From Brugia malayi (lineage: Eukaryota > Nematoda > Chromadorea > Rhabditida > Onchocercidae), in contig NW_025062476.1 of assembly GCF_000002995.4 (NCBI RefSeq), positions 9,918,501 through 9,982,500 on the forward strand: a stretch of 64,000 bases of DNA. The letters are read 5' to 3'. Both the position numbers and the translations under genes were made by a program. Below are positions 38,459-53,500 of this stretch, piece by piece. Under the pieces are notes generated by a model. The model saw only the letters and a program-made list of their open reading frames with translations, had not been told where the DNA came from and searched no databases. How positions within the stretch are numbered: the first letter of the stretch is position 1; each line of letters opens with the position of its first letter.

Positions 38459-41400
38459 ATGAACCATTTACCTTTTCTAATAATTGTCATTTGTCTTCAC
38501 GATCAATCAAACCTCACGTCAGATTTTCCGAGAACCTTCCACGTAACGTACCTCTTAAGAAAATGCAGTCATTTACATCAATGGATTTGCAGCTACTATT
38601 ATTCTCACTTATCCAGGTAGATTTCCTGCCTGTAATTACAGTTTGTAGATTTACTATTGTATCACTGCTAAGCTATTACAAAGGTTTAGATCATTTAATG
38701 TTTTAATTTTTTGATTTTATATTATAATTATTCTGTGTTCTTTAAGTAACATCATTTAACCTTAAGTTGAAAATATCTTTTCTGCTGAAGTAAGTTATCC
38801 TTAACTGTAAGCTCACCATAGCTTAATTTAATTGGAATTATATGAGAAAATGATACGAGAAAATTCTGATCAATCGAAAATTAGTTTCTCACTTAGCAAT
38901 TATAACTTATTCAAAGAAATTGATTCCTAATTTATTTTTTTTTACAAATAATAAAATTGAAGTAAACATTATTGTAAATCCTACTAACATTACTGAAAAC
39001 TTATAATTATTCGTCCATCTTTATTTACTTTTTTCATTTTCAATTTATTTTCTTATTGTTAATTTCTAGCACATTTGTTGACAAAAATCGAGAAATATGA
39101 TAATTTTGCAGCTCTTATTTATTAATTTATAGTTAACTTTTCAAACTGAATGTGATTATATATCATAGTCACAGAATCATTTGTAATTGGTCAAATACAC
39201 AACAGTTCACCTGAAATCAAATATTAGATAACCTTAATTAAATAACCATAGTAATGCAACAATTATTAGTCTTTTATTTATCACCTTTTCTATTTTCAAT
39301 TTATTTCTCTAATTTTGACTTCTTCCACATGAGACATCATTAAATGAAATATGCATGGATATTTATGATTTACAATGAGTCATTTACAAAAGGTCATAAA
39401 GAATAAAATCTCTGATAAATTCTTTTAATCAGAGAAGGCTGCAATTATCTCATAACATTTTTTAATTAATAATAATTACTACCTTTTAATTTATAATAAT
39501 TAACTTTATGCGAAAAAAAAAAAAAAAAAAAAAAAAAAACGAAATAGAGTTAAAAATTTTGTGTTTATTGTCTAAGGAAAGCATTTTTAGACTTCGCTAT
39601 CATCATTCAACACTGTGCAAAATGGGATTTCAGGTGACATCGATAATTTCTTCATTCTTTAAATTGGCCAATTTTTTTCAATTTGTGATTTATACTTGGT
39701 TGATTTCTTTTAAATATAAGGCATATTTTGATTCTCTCTGCATTAACTGAGTACAAGAGACCAGTTGTCAGAAGAATTTAAGATTACTTTGCTGAATTAG
39801 TCGTTACGATAAATGCTAAAAAGATTTTGTTCCTTTGGTTTTTTGATTCATCAAAAGATGGTTGGATTTTCTTCACATTAGAAAATAGAGTTAAATACTT
39901 AATCTATAATTATTAATTAAGTTTTGAAATAATTGTCATAGGCCAACCATTGGTAGAATGTGGAAATGAATTTATCCGATTTTCGGTCAAAACAGTAAGG
40001 CCTTTTCGCGGTAAAGTATTCGTCAAAGGACAACATGGAAACAGCGATTGTAATCGAAATTATAGTGAAACTGATTCTACCAATACTTTTCATTCACACG
40101 GTAAATTTTAAATATATAGCTGAAAAGTTTAGGGTTTGAAATTGTTGGATATGCGCATCCCTTAGAGTTTTACTGAGTATCAGTACTGTACGAAGGAGTC
40201 TCGAACAGGTTTTGATTTTAATCAATTCTGATATAAGTAATAACATATGACTTCTTTCTTTCTCTAATATATATGAGTTAAGAATCTTTTTTTCGATATT
40301 CTAGTCTAACAAGTATGTTTATTATTCTTGCTCCCTCTTTTAACCTTACATCTTTTCCTTTCTTTGCCATAAAAGAGGAAGTAAGAAAGGTAGACGATAT
40401 GGCCGATTAGATTAGATAAATTGCAAGATTGGAATTTTAAGGGATAAATTCTAGCTTGAATTTAGTGAACATAAATATTTCTAGAGACTGCAAACAGTGC
40501 AATACAGAAAAGGAACGATTCGTTAGATGAGCCAGCATTTATGTCATCTTCTCAACCACTGGCTAAAAGTATACAAGGAGCAAGTTTGCTTAGTAAAGCA
40601 GAAGAGAGCAATCCGGAAGCAATTAGAATGACTAGTACTATTCATGGTGAAGAAAATTAAAATAAACATCAGGAATAATGAACAATTTAACTGAAATCAA
40701 AATTGAAGAGAAAAAGTTGCATTCTTTGTGGATGAGAAAGTTATCATAACAAAAGATGGCTCAATTAATCTTAAGACCGAAAACTTCACTTTGAGATAAG
40801 TAATTAGCTAGCAAAATCCTGAAATAATTGAGGAAGAATCGACTCATTTAAATATGTTATCAGAATGTAGCATAAGTAATGAAATTGGTTACCAATTTAT
40901 CATTAAAGATTGGGCTTAAGGATAGCGAAATTGATTAATAAATTTTGGAAAGAAATTTGTTTAATACATTAGAAAGTTAGAAATTACAGCTTTCAAGCAT
41001 CAAACGTTTAAAACGTTTGATGCTTGAAAGCTGAGTAATTTTAAGAAATTTGATAATATCATTTTCGATGATATCATTGATAATATCAATAAATTTAACG
41101 AAGAAAAGTATCAGTAATAAATCAAATAAACCTGCTCGATTCTGTAGATTACCGATTCGTAACGACAAAACCGCACACATCAAGACACTTTGATACAGCT
41201 TCCACAACACCTCATTGTCCACCATGCCCGATATGTCGAGATGAGCTGAAGATTGAAGAAGGAGAAAATACCGATGGCATTGCTGATTTGCTTATTAGAT
41301 TTGGCAATTGTAATGTTAAATACGAGCAACAAGTATACTTCTCCTTCATTTAATTATTTGTTCAACCTGAAATCACTGATCAAAAATTCACTGATAGTAT

Positions 41401-44400
41401 CTGAGCTACAATTTTCTTTTGTTTCACTTGTTTCACATCTTATCAATCTTCAGATTAAAAAAGTGGTAACTGTTTAAATCGTTTACAGAGAAGATTTATT
41501 TCTAATATTATGTTAGAGAAACTGATCACAAAATATGTAACCATTAATAACAAATACATTCATTAACTTCTAAATTTTTTGATTCTGCAATCATATAACA
41601 ATAATATGCGACCTAATTGAATTAAGAAAATCAAATCTCAACAAGTATATTTCTCCTTCACTTAAATACTTTTCAATCCTTTGGTTCTTTTTTAATTCAA
41701 ATTTTTTATTAATGCATGGAAAAAAGTTGTGTGAGAAGTAATGAATATATATTTAATGAGCAGTTGTCTATTGCATGAATAAATTTTAAAAAAAAGAAAG
41801 AAAAAATGATGTAAAAAAAGCTCATTATGTCTTTGACAGAAGACAATGGCAATTCAATAATTTAGCGGTAAATCAAAAGAAAGTTCAAAGAAAAAAATAA
41901 AACTGTTGATGATTTTTATAATTAGGTTAAGGACAATCAAAAACAAACTACTGAATGTAAGCATCTTCAGTTATAGTGATTATCGAAATTTCCTTAGATA
42001 TACTTACCTAGTGACGATCTATAGTTTAAGAAAGACAAATACTACTAGTATAAGACTAACATTTGCTAGAGTTGCATAAGTATTGTAGGAGGAATAGGCG
42101 CCTCAAATATTAGATACTAGTAAAGCTGAGGAGAAATATTTAACAATTCAATAAGGAATGCATTAACTCTTATATTCTTGGCTTCCCCTAATTTTTAAAA
42201 GAATTTCAGACAGAGCCTCGAGCAATGATTGTATCATTAACAGTAATTGTTAGCTTTCATCAGAATTTACTTACTAAATTAGATCGAGCATTTCGTATTC
42301 AATGTGCATATATGGAAGGTAGTGAAACGATCGATACTGATTTAAGCGTTAGGTTTGTTTTTTTGAAAACATCCATGTGTCTATTGAAGTCATCCAGATT
42401 GTCAATGCATGTTCTACATAATGCATTTTAAATGTGAACTCAATCAAGGAAGTTCACTGTATTCTATTCTGTTCCTTCATAACCTATACTTTTAATTCTA
42501 TAAGGAGCCTAAATTAATTTTCGCATAAAGGATGTGATAAATTAAGAGTTACTCTGGAATTTTTCAGTATGCCTCCAAGTATAGATGTCGAATCAAAAAT
42601 TAATACACCACAATGTATTTATCAGGTTAAAAGTTCTTCTGGCAAAGTAATCACGAATGCTCGGGTTGGTGAACTCATCGAGCATAAATGGATTTGTCAG
42701 AGTCCCTTCAAAGGTTATTGAAAAATTTTTAATTGAAATTATCTATATTTTGAATTGATCAGGTCTTAAATATACTTACAGATGACTAAGATTCTTTCAA
42801 AGAAACTAAATTAAATGTGTTCTTATAAAATTCCCTGCAATATTGGAACTGTTTATGAATTTACTGTGATTAATCTTCAAGTCTATTTCAGACTATCATT
42901 TACAATTTGCACAGGAACTATTCTATAGAATATTTCTGAATGAACTTGAAATTTCCATTTACTCATTTTTTGCTTGAATTAAACAAAAAATTTCAGGTGT
43001 TCATGCAATGCTGGTAAGGAACTGTTATGCAGAATCAAATGACAACTTTAAAGTTTCTGTTATTGATGATAACGGGTTCGTTTGTTAATTTGCATTTAAT
43101 TTGTGATAGTTATCATTTTTTCTATTAAACATTTTTTTTTTTTTTGATTTCTTTTTGTTCAATATGCATAAAAAGTAAAATCATTTATCATATTATTTCA
43201 ATAACTGTAAAAATTCTTCAATTTATGAATCAGTACCTTCTGACTCTCTTCTTAATTAAATGCCATAATTATATTAACTTAAGTAGCAAACCAATGCATT
43301 AGGCAATGATATTAGTTCATTTCCATTTATTGCTATTTTCAAGTAACTAATTCAAGTATATTTGATTTTGTTGAACAAAGTTATATTTTGAGATGTACAT
43401 TGGATCCTTATATTTTACCGAATCTAGAATATGCATCAGACTTACTGTCAGTGAAAGTACGAGCACCTGTTTTCAAATTTCCTGATCGTTCCGATATTAG
43501 TTTCCGATGTGATGTTCTGATTTGTCTGCGAGGCCAACAAGATTGCGAACTGATTACGATAAGTTTTTATTTTATAAACTTCACTAACAATTTATTACCC
43601 TAATTAATTTTGATTGTTATTAAGGAAATTTATATTATTTGTATGCCAGCTTTATACAACTTCAATTTCATATTAATAGCGTGTTTGTTTAAATATAATG
43701 TAATTTAAATGATATAAATGGGTCTAGTTTAATTTTGAGTAGAAATGAGTTTGTTAAATATTAAGAGCTCAGTTTAAATGAATTCAGTTTGTCATAAAGT
43801 TGATATACCTTGAAGAAAGCCCTAATGATTAATTGTAATTAGTTGTTATGATAATCAAAGGAAAAAGAGTGAATTTCGCTGTCTGAAATTCTCGAAAATG
43901 GATTGATTCAAGAATAATGAATCCATTGCTAAAAACTTTGCATAAGTTTCAATCTATAATTTGGTAGAATAATATGATTATTCCCACAACTTGTCCCAAT
44001 AATGTAGCCATCTTATTTTGTCTGGAATTGTCACAGCTTTGAATTTAAATTGAGTTCTTATTGTGCTAATGGATTAAATTCTGCAGAAAACTTTAAAGAA
44101 AGAATGCAAATAATATAAACTCTAACTTTTACGATTAAATAAATAAATAATCAAAGCATTTAGGAAAGTTTAGCTTGGGCAGTATTCTGGAAAACAATAA
44201 TTGTCACTCGAAAAACTTCAACTTGGATTTAAAAATGCAAGATTAATTCAAAGTTTTATTTGATTAGAAAAACTTTTCCTTTTTCTTTTTTTACTTTGAT
44301 TTTTCATCCTTTTCATACTTTGATTTTTCATCCTTTTTTTGTTCATCTCTTCGTTGTTTCTTCCTTCGTTTTATTTAAATTTCCGGTAAAAATTAAGTTC

Positions 44401-45534
44401 CAGTAATTAATTTTTGGCAAAATTGTTAATTTATCACAGTTGGATTGGACTAGAAGTTATTAAAGTTCGGATAATTTTCTAATCATAAAGCTTCGCATTA
44501 AAATTTACTAGTGCAGCGTTAATTCTAGGACATATGTCGAAAGTAACAGATATGTCAAAAGCATATATGCTTTTAACTGATCGATATTTTGGGAACTTAA
44601 TTAAATAAGTTGAAATTGATATTCAACAATGAAATGAATTGTCATTCCTTTCCTCACATGAAATAGTTTAATTACGTTCTTATTTGATGAACTGTTATTC
44701 ATTTTTCAGCCACCAAAATGCGCTAATAATAAACGAAGACGTCGCGAGTTATCCAATATTAGCAGAGAAAGTTTGATTCTTCGAACACCAAGGATTAATA
44801 TCATCGACCTGGATGATGATGATCAAGGTATAGTCCATGATTTCCTTAATTAATCTGACTACGCTGATCTCAGCAAATTTCTGGTTAGAAAAATCTCCAC
44901 ACAGCACAAAGTTGATGTGAATTTGCCTCAATTCCAATTATTTCCTATAAAACAGTCATGGATAAGGTTTGATTTTATGTTTGTCACGAAGACAGTCCAC
45001 AATACACTCATAAGTGTTGTGTTGCTATTACTGCAAGAGTAATAAAACTCTGAGCGGATACACTGATAATTTATGCCTTAAATGTTTCATTTGCTCAGAT
45101 AGTTTTTTTTTTGGAACTCAAAAAGCAGTAATCAGTAAAGTTAGTTTTTTGTCAGATCGCAAAGTATAATTTTTAATTATGCAATTAAGAATTAATGAAG
45201 GAACAAAATACTGCGAAGATTTCTATGTTCCATCAAACTTTCTTTATTAATCAAGTTTTGTGGTATATTTAAGAAATAATGCTAGCAAATGTGTGATATC
45301 TGTTCATGATAGAAATTTATACTAATTTGTTAGTCGTGTTCACTGTTTCTGATTTTAAAATTATTTACAGGAGTAGGATCAGAGCAAATAATTTTAAATC
45401 CCTCATTATCCGGTAAATCGTTGCGATACTGCTTAACGGTGACTCAATTTGCATGCATCATTGCAAGTGCTACATTTCTAATTACCACTACAGCGACTCT
45501 TGTTGGTGCTTCTATCATCAACTCCAGTTCATAA
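38459..45534 (+). CDS. Cuticlin-like ZP-domain membrane protein
   Basis: Exons 39942-40100, 40485-40646, 41148-41332, 42210-42352, 42568-42713, 42997-43075, 43381-43558, 44710-44827 and 45371-45534 join in phase to 444 codons. The product starts with ECGNEFIRFSVKTVRPF, the typical opening of a ZP domain, continues with FGNCNVK, KLDRAFRIQCAYMEG, DDNGYILRCTLDPYILP and FRCDVLICLRGQQDC, then a basic furin-like site (NNKRRRR) and a C-terminal membrane segment (ACIIASATFLITTTATLVGA). This is the architecture of nematode cuticlins, which are cleaved from the membrane and polymerise in the cuticle. Exon 40485-40646 inserts about 54 non-conserved residues into the ZP-N half. A signal-peptide exon may be 38459-38616 (MNHLPFLIIVICLHD), but its donor phase (2) does not fit exon 39942 (needs 1). 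The intron after 43558 appears to begin with AT. Confidence 0.85.
40987..41033. repeat. Near-perfect 47 bp palindrome in an intron
   Basis: Two 23 bp arms (40987-41009 and 41011-41033) are perfect complements around a single base. It lies in the intron between ZP exons ending 40646 and starting 41148. A second, shorter symmetric AT-rich stretch (GATAATATCA elements) follows at 41048-41090. It would form a long hairpin in RNA or a cruciform in DNA. Confidence 0.9.
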
Positions 45535-47572
45535 TACCAGTATCCATTAATTTGTGATTACATTCCAAATTCGCATATGCAATTTTATTAAAATATTGTT
45601 AAAATGCAGTGCCGAGTAGAACGACACAGAATAATCCAAGAATTTCAAAGACTTTTTTTCACTACTTCATTATTACAAGCTGTAAAACTTCAGAATTAAT
45701 CTGCTGTAATCTAATATGTTTATCGCATATAGTAATGTAATTTCAAGACTGTGAATTAACTGGATTATTTGAAATTGTATTGAAAATCCCTTTACAAATA
45801 CTGCTCAATAAATTAATTAATGATACTTTAAGCCAAACTGAGATTGTCTTCAATGAATCGCCATTGGAAACTGTAACTAATATTTCGATACCACACGATC
45901 TCCATAATAACAAGTGACAGTAAATAATGTATGTATTTAGGCATATATACTACAAATTGATGAATATTGACAAAAAGGTAATTTGATCTTATTATCTCAA
46001 AAATTTACAAACGAGGAAATTCTTAGCAAGTCAGGTTAGCCAGATCAAAAAAGTGATAATTATCTCGTCACCAAAGAATCTTCTCACGACTAAATTTTTC
46101 ATTTAGGTGGAAATTTATATATAAGGATATTTATTGAATGCATGAATTATTTGCTAGTACTAAAGTACATATGGATGAGAATTTCTTATACTAAGCACTT
46201 TTATGAAGATGTTTCTAGGTTTTCTCTTCCCCTTATTTCCTAACTGATAAAAGTCAATCTTCTGCCTTAATTACATCGTTTAATACTTTTAAGATTTTTT
46301 CACCATTTCAGCAAACCATCTTCTACTTTTTCTTCGCATATATGAATCGACATAACTGAGCTTACTCCTAAATCTTTAACTGAAACTCTTTAAAAAAAGA
46401 TTTTCTAAGAGCTTTAAATGTGTGGAAAGTACTTCTGCTGCATTTAAAAACTGTAGTGTAAGACAAAGCATGCAAAGCACTTCAACCAAAAAAGCATAGA
46501 TCCTTTCCACTTCAAATATACATAAAACAAATTTAATCTTATTTTAAATACTGACACCGATTTTAAAAAAGTGAGTAAAAAGGAAGAAAATTTTGATAAC
46601 ACTGGAAGGGAAAAAAGCTACAAGAACTGATTATATAAGGAAATCAACGAGGTCAACACGTGCTCTATTTTCTCTCATTATCGAATATTTCTAAAAACTT
46701 AAAAAAACCTTTTGTATAAAGTCAATGCGAAGTATTCTGCAAAGGATTTTGAAAATGTTTCCATCAAATCTTAAGAAAAAACTCTTAACCTACTGATGAC
46801 CATTCTGAGTAAGCAATTAATCTGACCGTTTAAAAATTAGTTATGCATTATTTTTCTGTTACCAGTTTTGAAACTGTAGTATGATAATGATATAAAAAAG
46901 TATTTCAAGTTCCAGTGAAGTCTCCTTCAATGATAAGCAAGAAAGATTTTCAAAATTTATAACTCGTTTATTAATATTTTAAACATGTCTGTCCATGAAC
47001 ATATTACATTTGAACCGAAATTCATATAGTGTTTACACATCGCTCCAAAGAAAGTGGAATACTGTTTTGAAGAAATTCGAAATTGCAGGATATTCGGGAC
47101 TGAAGAATTTCAACATTCTGCTGTCAAACTATCTTGGCTTACAACTCCAACACCATAATTCCACAATAAAAACAAGTTAAAAGTGTTCAAGTTTGCAATC
47201 TTTGATTTCCAAGCTTTTCTCCTGCACTACTTCATTCTCTTTTTTTCGCTTTTTCAAATCAAACAAATAAAGCAAGCAAATAAAAGAATCGAAAAAATTT
47301 TTGTGAAGTGAAGTTATAATATGCCATAAACATAATGAAGTACTGACATATCAAGAAATGTTGCACAGAAAGTACTTCTGCTTCTAAATGCAACTTTATC
47401 TTCAACAAAAAACTTGAAAATCTCAGCATGTATGATAAACAGATTTTCCATGCCCATACCTCCAGAAAAACCTTTCCTCAATTTTATTCAATTCCTTAGG
47501 AAAATCCTTAGGAAAATGAAAAAAAAAAAAAAAAAACAGGGTAAAAAGAACGAATACAAGAAAGCAACAAGA
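45535..47572. other. Convergent spacer between the ZP gene and smg-8
   Basis: AT-rich, no supported exon. It includes the probable polyadenylation signal of the ZP gene. Confidence 0.5.
45807..45812 (+). terminator. Probable polyadenylation signal of the ZP gene
   Basis: AATAAA about 270 bases after the ZP stop codon. Position is plausible; the motif is frequent in AT-rich DNA. Confidence 0.4.
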
Positions 47573-50500
47573 TTAATGCATCGGTATGTATTGTACTTCA
47601 ACACAATTTGCCAGCAATTTGCCTGACATGGCGGCCTCACTGGGTCGTTGAACAGTTCCATGTGGACCAGCATAAACATAAGGGAACCGTAAAATATAAT
47701 AACGTGCCCATTCCAGATGTATGGGTGCTTCTCCTGTATGGTATATTGGCTCTTTTGATGTTGGCTAAAAATATTCAATTTAACAATTATACCAAGTGTA
47801 TTAGACATCAGAAATATATTTTTATAAACTGTAATAAAATTAATACCGAAAGTCTTCTCATTTATTAATAAAAATTATAAGGAAAAATGGACCTGAACAC
47901 GAGGATTCAAGACAACAGTAACCGGAGCTTTAGGAGTAACGACGTGAAGTCGCATCAACTGAGCACTTACTTGCGGCAATCGACGACATGTACATTTTGT
48001 CCACAGTGGTAAATCTGAACGAATCAAAGTTGACCCCGATTCCTGAAGAATCATACTAAGTTCACTTAACTTTTTTAAAATATAGGATTCAATTTCATTA
48101 CTGTAATTAAGCAACAAAGAAAAGGATGAAGAAATTATATATTGATAATAATACTAAGTTTTTGTTTTACTGGAGAAGATTCTAAAAGAGTGCTGTTCTA
48201 ATCACTATACTCAGTTATAATTACTCGGATTTGTATAACCAAACTCATCGACTTCACAGATCACTTAGTTAAATTTATACTGCAAATTACTGCAACCTAC
48301 ACTAAATAATAAATATTAAAGTGGCAATGATAGGACTTAGCTACAACACTCTTCCGATAAAAAGGGTAATTCACGTTTCAGTGTAAATGTAAAAGACACT
48401 TTTGAATTCAATGCTGCTTTCACTCCAGTGTTGGCATGCATATCCTGAATCATAAATCGATGTCCTCTTGGGCATTCATATTCAAATCCAACAAACAACT
48501 AAAAAACAGATAAACTAAAACATAGTCTATGGTTCGAAAGATTTGGTGTTCCATCTTACAATGACTCGAAAAATCATCAAGAAATTTAGCCTCCATGATT
48601 TAAGGAGATAGTTAAAACGGATTGTATATTGTATAAAGATTAGCGATCAGTGAAGAATTTATTCAAGAAGCTCTAAGCAATTTGATTACTACTTGAGAAA
48701 TGACGAAAAACACGGTTAAGGTTAATTTTGAATGAATCTAAAACTTGGATTTCTGATTTTTACTAGTAGCAAAAATTTGAATCAACACATTGAAAATCAT
48801 TTGATTTTCAATTCTGCAAATAAATATAGTACTTTCACTTTTTCACGATTACTCTTGTTCACTTTGATAAGACGCTTCGATCTCACACCATATGTATCGC
48901 CCATAATTTCTTTCATATCAATATCCCATTTCTCAGGATCGACTGTAACAAAAACATCGACCGGTAAAAGAAACTGCGTCCCATTTTTGAAGTTTGGCAT
49001 ATCGCGAAGGCCAGCCTTATGACTAAACTAATCAAACTTCATTAATTGTGATTAAGTCAACTAGATTAAGCAAACATTAATCAACCACTACGCCACACTG
49101 AAAGCCTAATTCGACTGAATTGATTGTACGTAAAAGAAACCTGTACAAACTTGATGCACCCAGACATAAAAGTGACCATGAGGGGAAAAGAGGTCTTCTA
49201 GATGGTGATTCTGTATTCGGAACACATTCCAAAAATTGACCTAAAATAAATTCTTCAGAAAAAACAACACTTCAACTACGTAAGAAACTGCAGAATTTAA
49301 AAGAAGAAAAAGAACACGAATGATAGCTACATCAGGGATAGGAGAAGTTACTATGGCTGCAATACTTCCAAACAAGCCCATAAACCAGTTTTTGAACAGA
49401 AAAGCTTATAACGAACTGGATGCAAAGAAAAATAGCAAATTCATACCTTTGCATAATTTTCTTAGCTTTGCTAATTCCTCTTCAAAATTCATAGCGGAGT
49501 TATCTAACTTATCAGTGTTATCTATGTCCGGTTCTCGTAATTGCACATCATCATCATCAAGATATGAAACTTGTGCTTCAGTTTCCGGAATAGCCTCTTC
49601 ATCTTCCTGCGACCACGATTCGTAATCATCCATGTGCTATAATCATTTGCACTTTAAAAATATAGTCATAATGATCAATATAGTATACGGTATCTGTTTT
49701 TCTTGAATTCAGCAGACTTTTTACTTGTGAACTAGTCTTTACTCAAAGGTGCAAGGAATTTGAATTTACCGCTCGATGACGCCGCATTCCTAAAAATGGT
49801 TGCTCAACCTCTTCCGTCCTAACGTATTCCTCATCATCCTCTTCATCATTATTCTCCATTTCTTCAGGAGTTTGTTCTTCACCACACTTTTCCGTTCCTG
49901 ACGATATAGAGACTTTCTTTTCTTCTAATTCTTTCTCGACATCATCAGTATCTGTACCTACTGCTGAAATATTAGAAATCTTAATGTGACAAAAAATTCA
50001 AAAGATAGTCGAGAAAGCAATAGGAATCTTAAAATCACTGCATAATTATAATCCTCATACATCAGTTAAAGAAAGCATATATTTAAAAAGAAATTAACAG
50101 TATACCGATGCAAACTTATGCGTATACTAAACTAAAACAAAGAAACCTTTACTTTTAAAAGGAGACTGTATACTTTCACGATGTACTTCATCACCTTCCA
50201 AAGGATTATCACGATCCAAAAGCATTTTCAAATCGTCTAAATATATCGATATACAAATACCAAAACAAAACTTCTGGATTCGCAATAATTCAATACCATA
50301 GTTTCTTAATAAGCACTTCTGTCAGAACATAAGAATAATGGATAATACAATTACTAAGAGTTCTGCACCAGATATAATGTACCAGTGTTTTAAAATCATT
50401 TTACCAATGCAATACTTTTAAAGAGATAAAAAGAGAAAAGTACAAAAACAAAAGCCCGATTACTTTCTCCTATCGATGTTGATGAAGATTCGGAAAAACT

Positions 50501-53500
50501 ATGTTCTGGAGAAGTCATCGATTTTTGTGATTTATCCGGTAAACTTTCTATATCTAACGATGCTTCATTAATATCATCATATTTGAAAATTTCAAATTCA
50601 TATTCTTCCATATTTTTGCAACATGTAAACTGCGACTGAATGTAGAAAACATGGTTGGCTTCCTGCAACAGTGCACTATTTCTGAACATTATATTATCAC
50701 AGATACATAAGAGGATAAATGTTTATAGTAACGACTATATTTACTTCATCAATTCAAATGAATTGTTCATAATTCACTGAAATCAACTAGACATGAAACA
50801 CACATTAGAAAGAAACAAAACGAACACGTAATGAAAATGGATCGTTCCGCAATGCCTGCGAATGGCCACAATTACATGTAGAAAGGAAACGGGCTCCACT
50901 TGAGTGAGGAACTCGTTTCGTGGCTGGCACTTCCACATCCGATAGAGAATAATGAACCTGAAAAATTATATAGAATTTCCTTTTTGCAAGATATTACAGA
51001 CTAAGATACCAAAATTATTTATTCAAAAGTGAAATCTGTCTCCAAGAGCTTTGAAAATTTACTCCATATGCCTTGGCATCCAAATCGAAAATTAAGTAAT
51101 CAAATATAGACCAAATACTTTTATCTTGCAAACAGTGAAAACGATCAAATGGAAGTTAAAAGTCAGCAGCATTAATATTATTTAGGCTAATTCTTCATTA
51201 AGGAAATTACTAACACTGTATTCCACAATCCTTCTATGACGACATAAATAACACCGGCTACTATAGAAGATTTTGTCTTGGCATTTGCTCAAATATCGAA
51301 TATTTTTGCCCTCATGTTAACGCTCAAATAACTTACCGGTAGAACACATTCATTCCCAGTGAGGGAAACAAATTCACATGCTTTTTGAATAGCCCAAAGA
51401 GCTTCGCATTCCTGTTTCAGTTTTTCTTTAGCCTTTCCTAATGTGGTGCCATGATAAATACATTCCAAATGTTCCATTGCACGTGCCAACTAAATTACTC
51501 AAATATTTTTTAACAAATTCTGTTAGTCATTCATTAACATAGATATGTGCTTCGTCTGTTATGTTTCCAACGAAGTCAGTGAGTGATTTTAAATTTTTTT
51601 CTAAAAATCTTGAAATCCCTCTCTAGAGAAGATTTTTCTTGAATATCACAAAAGGAAGACGAAACCTTCAGGAAGATTGATGTCATAATATCATATTTAA
51701 AGAAAAAATAAAGCCAACCTTAGCTTCATGCTCTGCTTTCGTAAAAACCTGTGATTTTCGTTTCTCAAAATCACGTGTATCCTTGTTACCGTTTTGATAT
51801 ACTGCTTTAGCTTGTCCAATGTACGTACTCTCCACGCTTAAAGATATTTTATAATGATATGACTTGTGCATCTTTATCACTAAATTTTATGATTAATTTT
51901 CATTTAATATTTATAGATAAGGACTACCAAATGGGAAGCAAAAGTGAAGGAATCACTGTTTTAAGGTGGATCTTTATTATTAAGAAATAGAATATGTCAG
52001 CTTATGTAAGCTACAAGCTTCCGATGTTATTAATCCAAATTTATTCAAAAAGTCTCTAAATTTAGGAGTTGAAACGTAGTATGTTAGAAAAGCATGTGAA
52101 AACAGCTCTGGATTTAGAAATAAATAATTAAAACGGACTTTTCTAAGAAACAGAACTGTCATCTTACCTTTTGGAAAACTGTAGTTCAAGGCTACTAAGT
52201 CTGTATATTTTCTCATCACTAAAGATTTGTGTTCGGAATAACTGATCATAAATGATTCTTCCACCAATCAAAAGCCACTTCAGCTTAGGTATCTGTCAAA
52301 ATTATTTAAAAAAAGATTTTAGAAAAATTATTTTAAAAAAGATTTTAAAATAAAAATTAGCTGGAGAGTATGTTTTTTTTTTTACTAGCAGCGAATGTAA
52401 CTTATTAATCATGGAGAAAAAGTAGCTAAAACAGTAAAATTTCCATGAAAATATTTCTATAAAAAGAACTTCATAAAGATATCTCCTTCTCTCTTCATCT
52501 TGTCGCACGAGATCGATGTGAGACCGCAGAAATTCACCAAAATCACTACGCTCTTCTTTTTCTGAAATATTCTTCCATATGACATTTAGTTAATTAAATG
52601 AGGATATCAAGTTAATGAGACAGTAAAGAAGTTAGGGACAAAAAAAATTATTCGTAACAGTTTTAAACCATTAGTTAAACAGAGCTATGAATTACTTATC
52701 CGATACCATAGAATATGCAAAGCAAATAAATGTTTTCTTAGCAGTAATGTAGAGGCACTTTGTTGTAAGTGTCGGAATTCGAACAATTATTTCCAAACTA
52801 CTACTTAATTTTTATACGTATAGTATTCACTTCTACTAGAAATATCTATCTCTTTCCTTTACCGGAGACTAAGTGCAGAATTAGTGAAGTAAAATTCCAG
52901 AAATATAGAGGAAATAACACAGTCCCTTGAAAATAAAATCCAATTTTTATATGAAAATTCAAAACAAACTGACAAATCAATACCACTTTTTTCACTTCCG
53001 TCATTGCCTTCTTTACTGCTACCTCGTTCAATAAGCATCAACAAACTTCCACGAATAACATCATGAAATGATTCTGCTACCGAAAATAAGTAAACAAATT
53101 GTTCCAAAGATTTCGGTAAACTACACGGGCAATTTCTAAATAAAAAATTTCACTTTTGCCGGGAAAAATATTATACAACAAGTCACAATCCCATTCTTTG
53201 AGAAAAATATTAAAGCTTGACTGTCTGGTTCTTTTGAACAGTTGTTTTATATTCTCATTTCATCTTGAAAATTTCTAAATGTGATTTATGAAAAGACAGT
53301 TGAATTTTGAAAAATTTAATTGGAAAAAACTATTCACCTATCACCAGCCGCAACAAGTCCATATATTTGCATACAACGATATATTTGCTGTTCTAATTTT
53401 TCCACGAGTTTGCTCTTCAGCTCTCTCTGAATTCAACAGAACTTCTGTGAAACTTAAATATTAGCGCGCATTTATTGATATTTTAAAACCATTCAACTTC

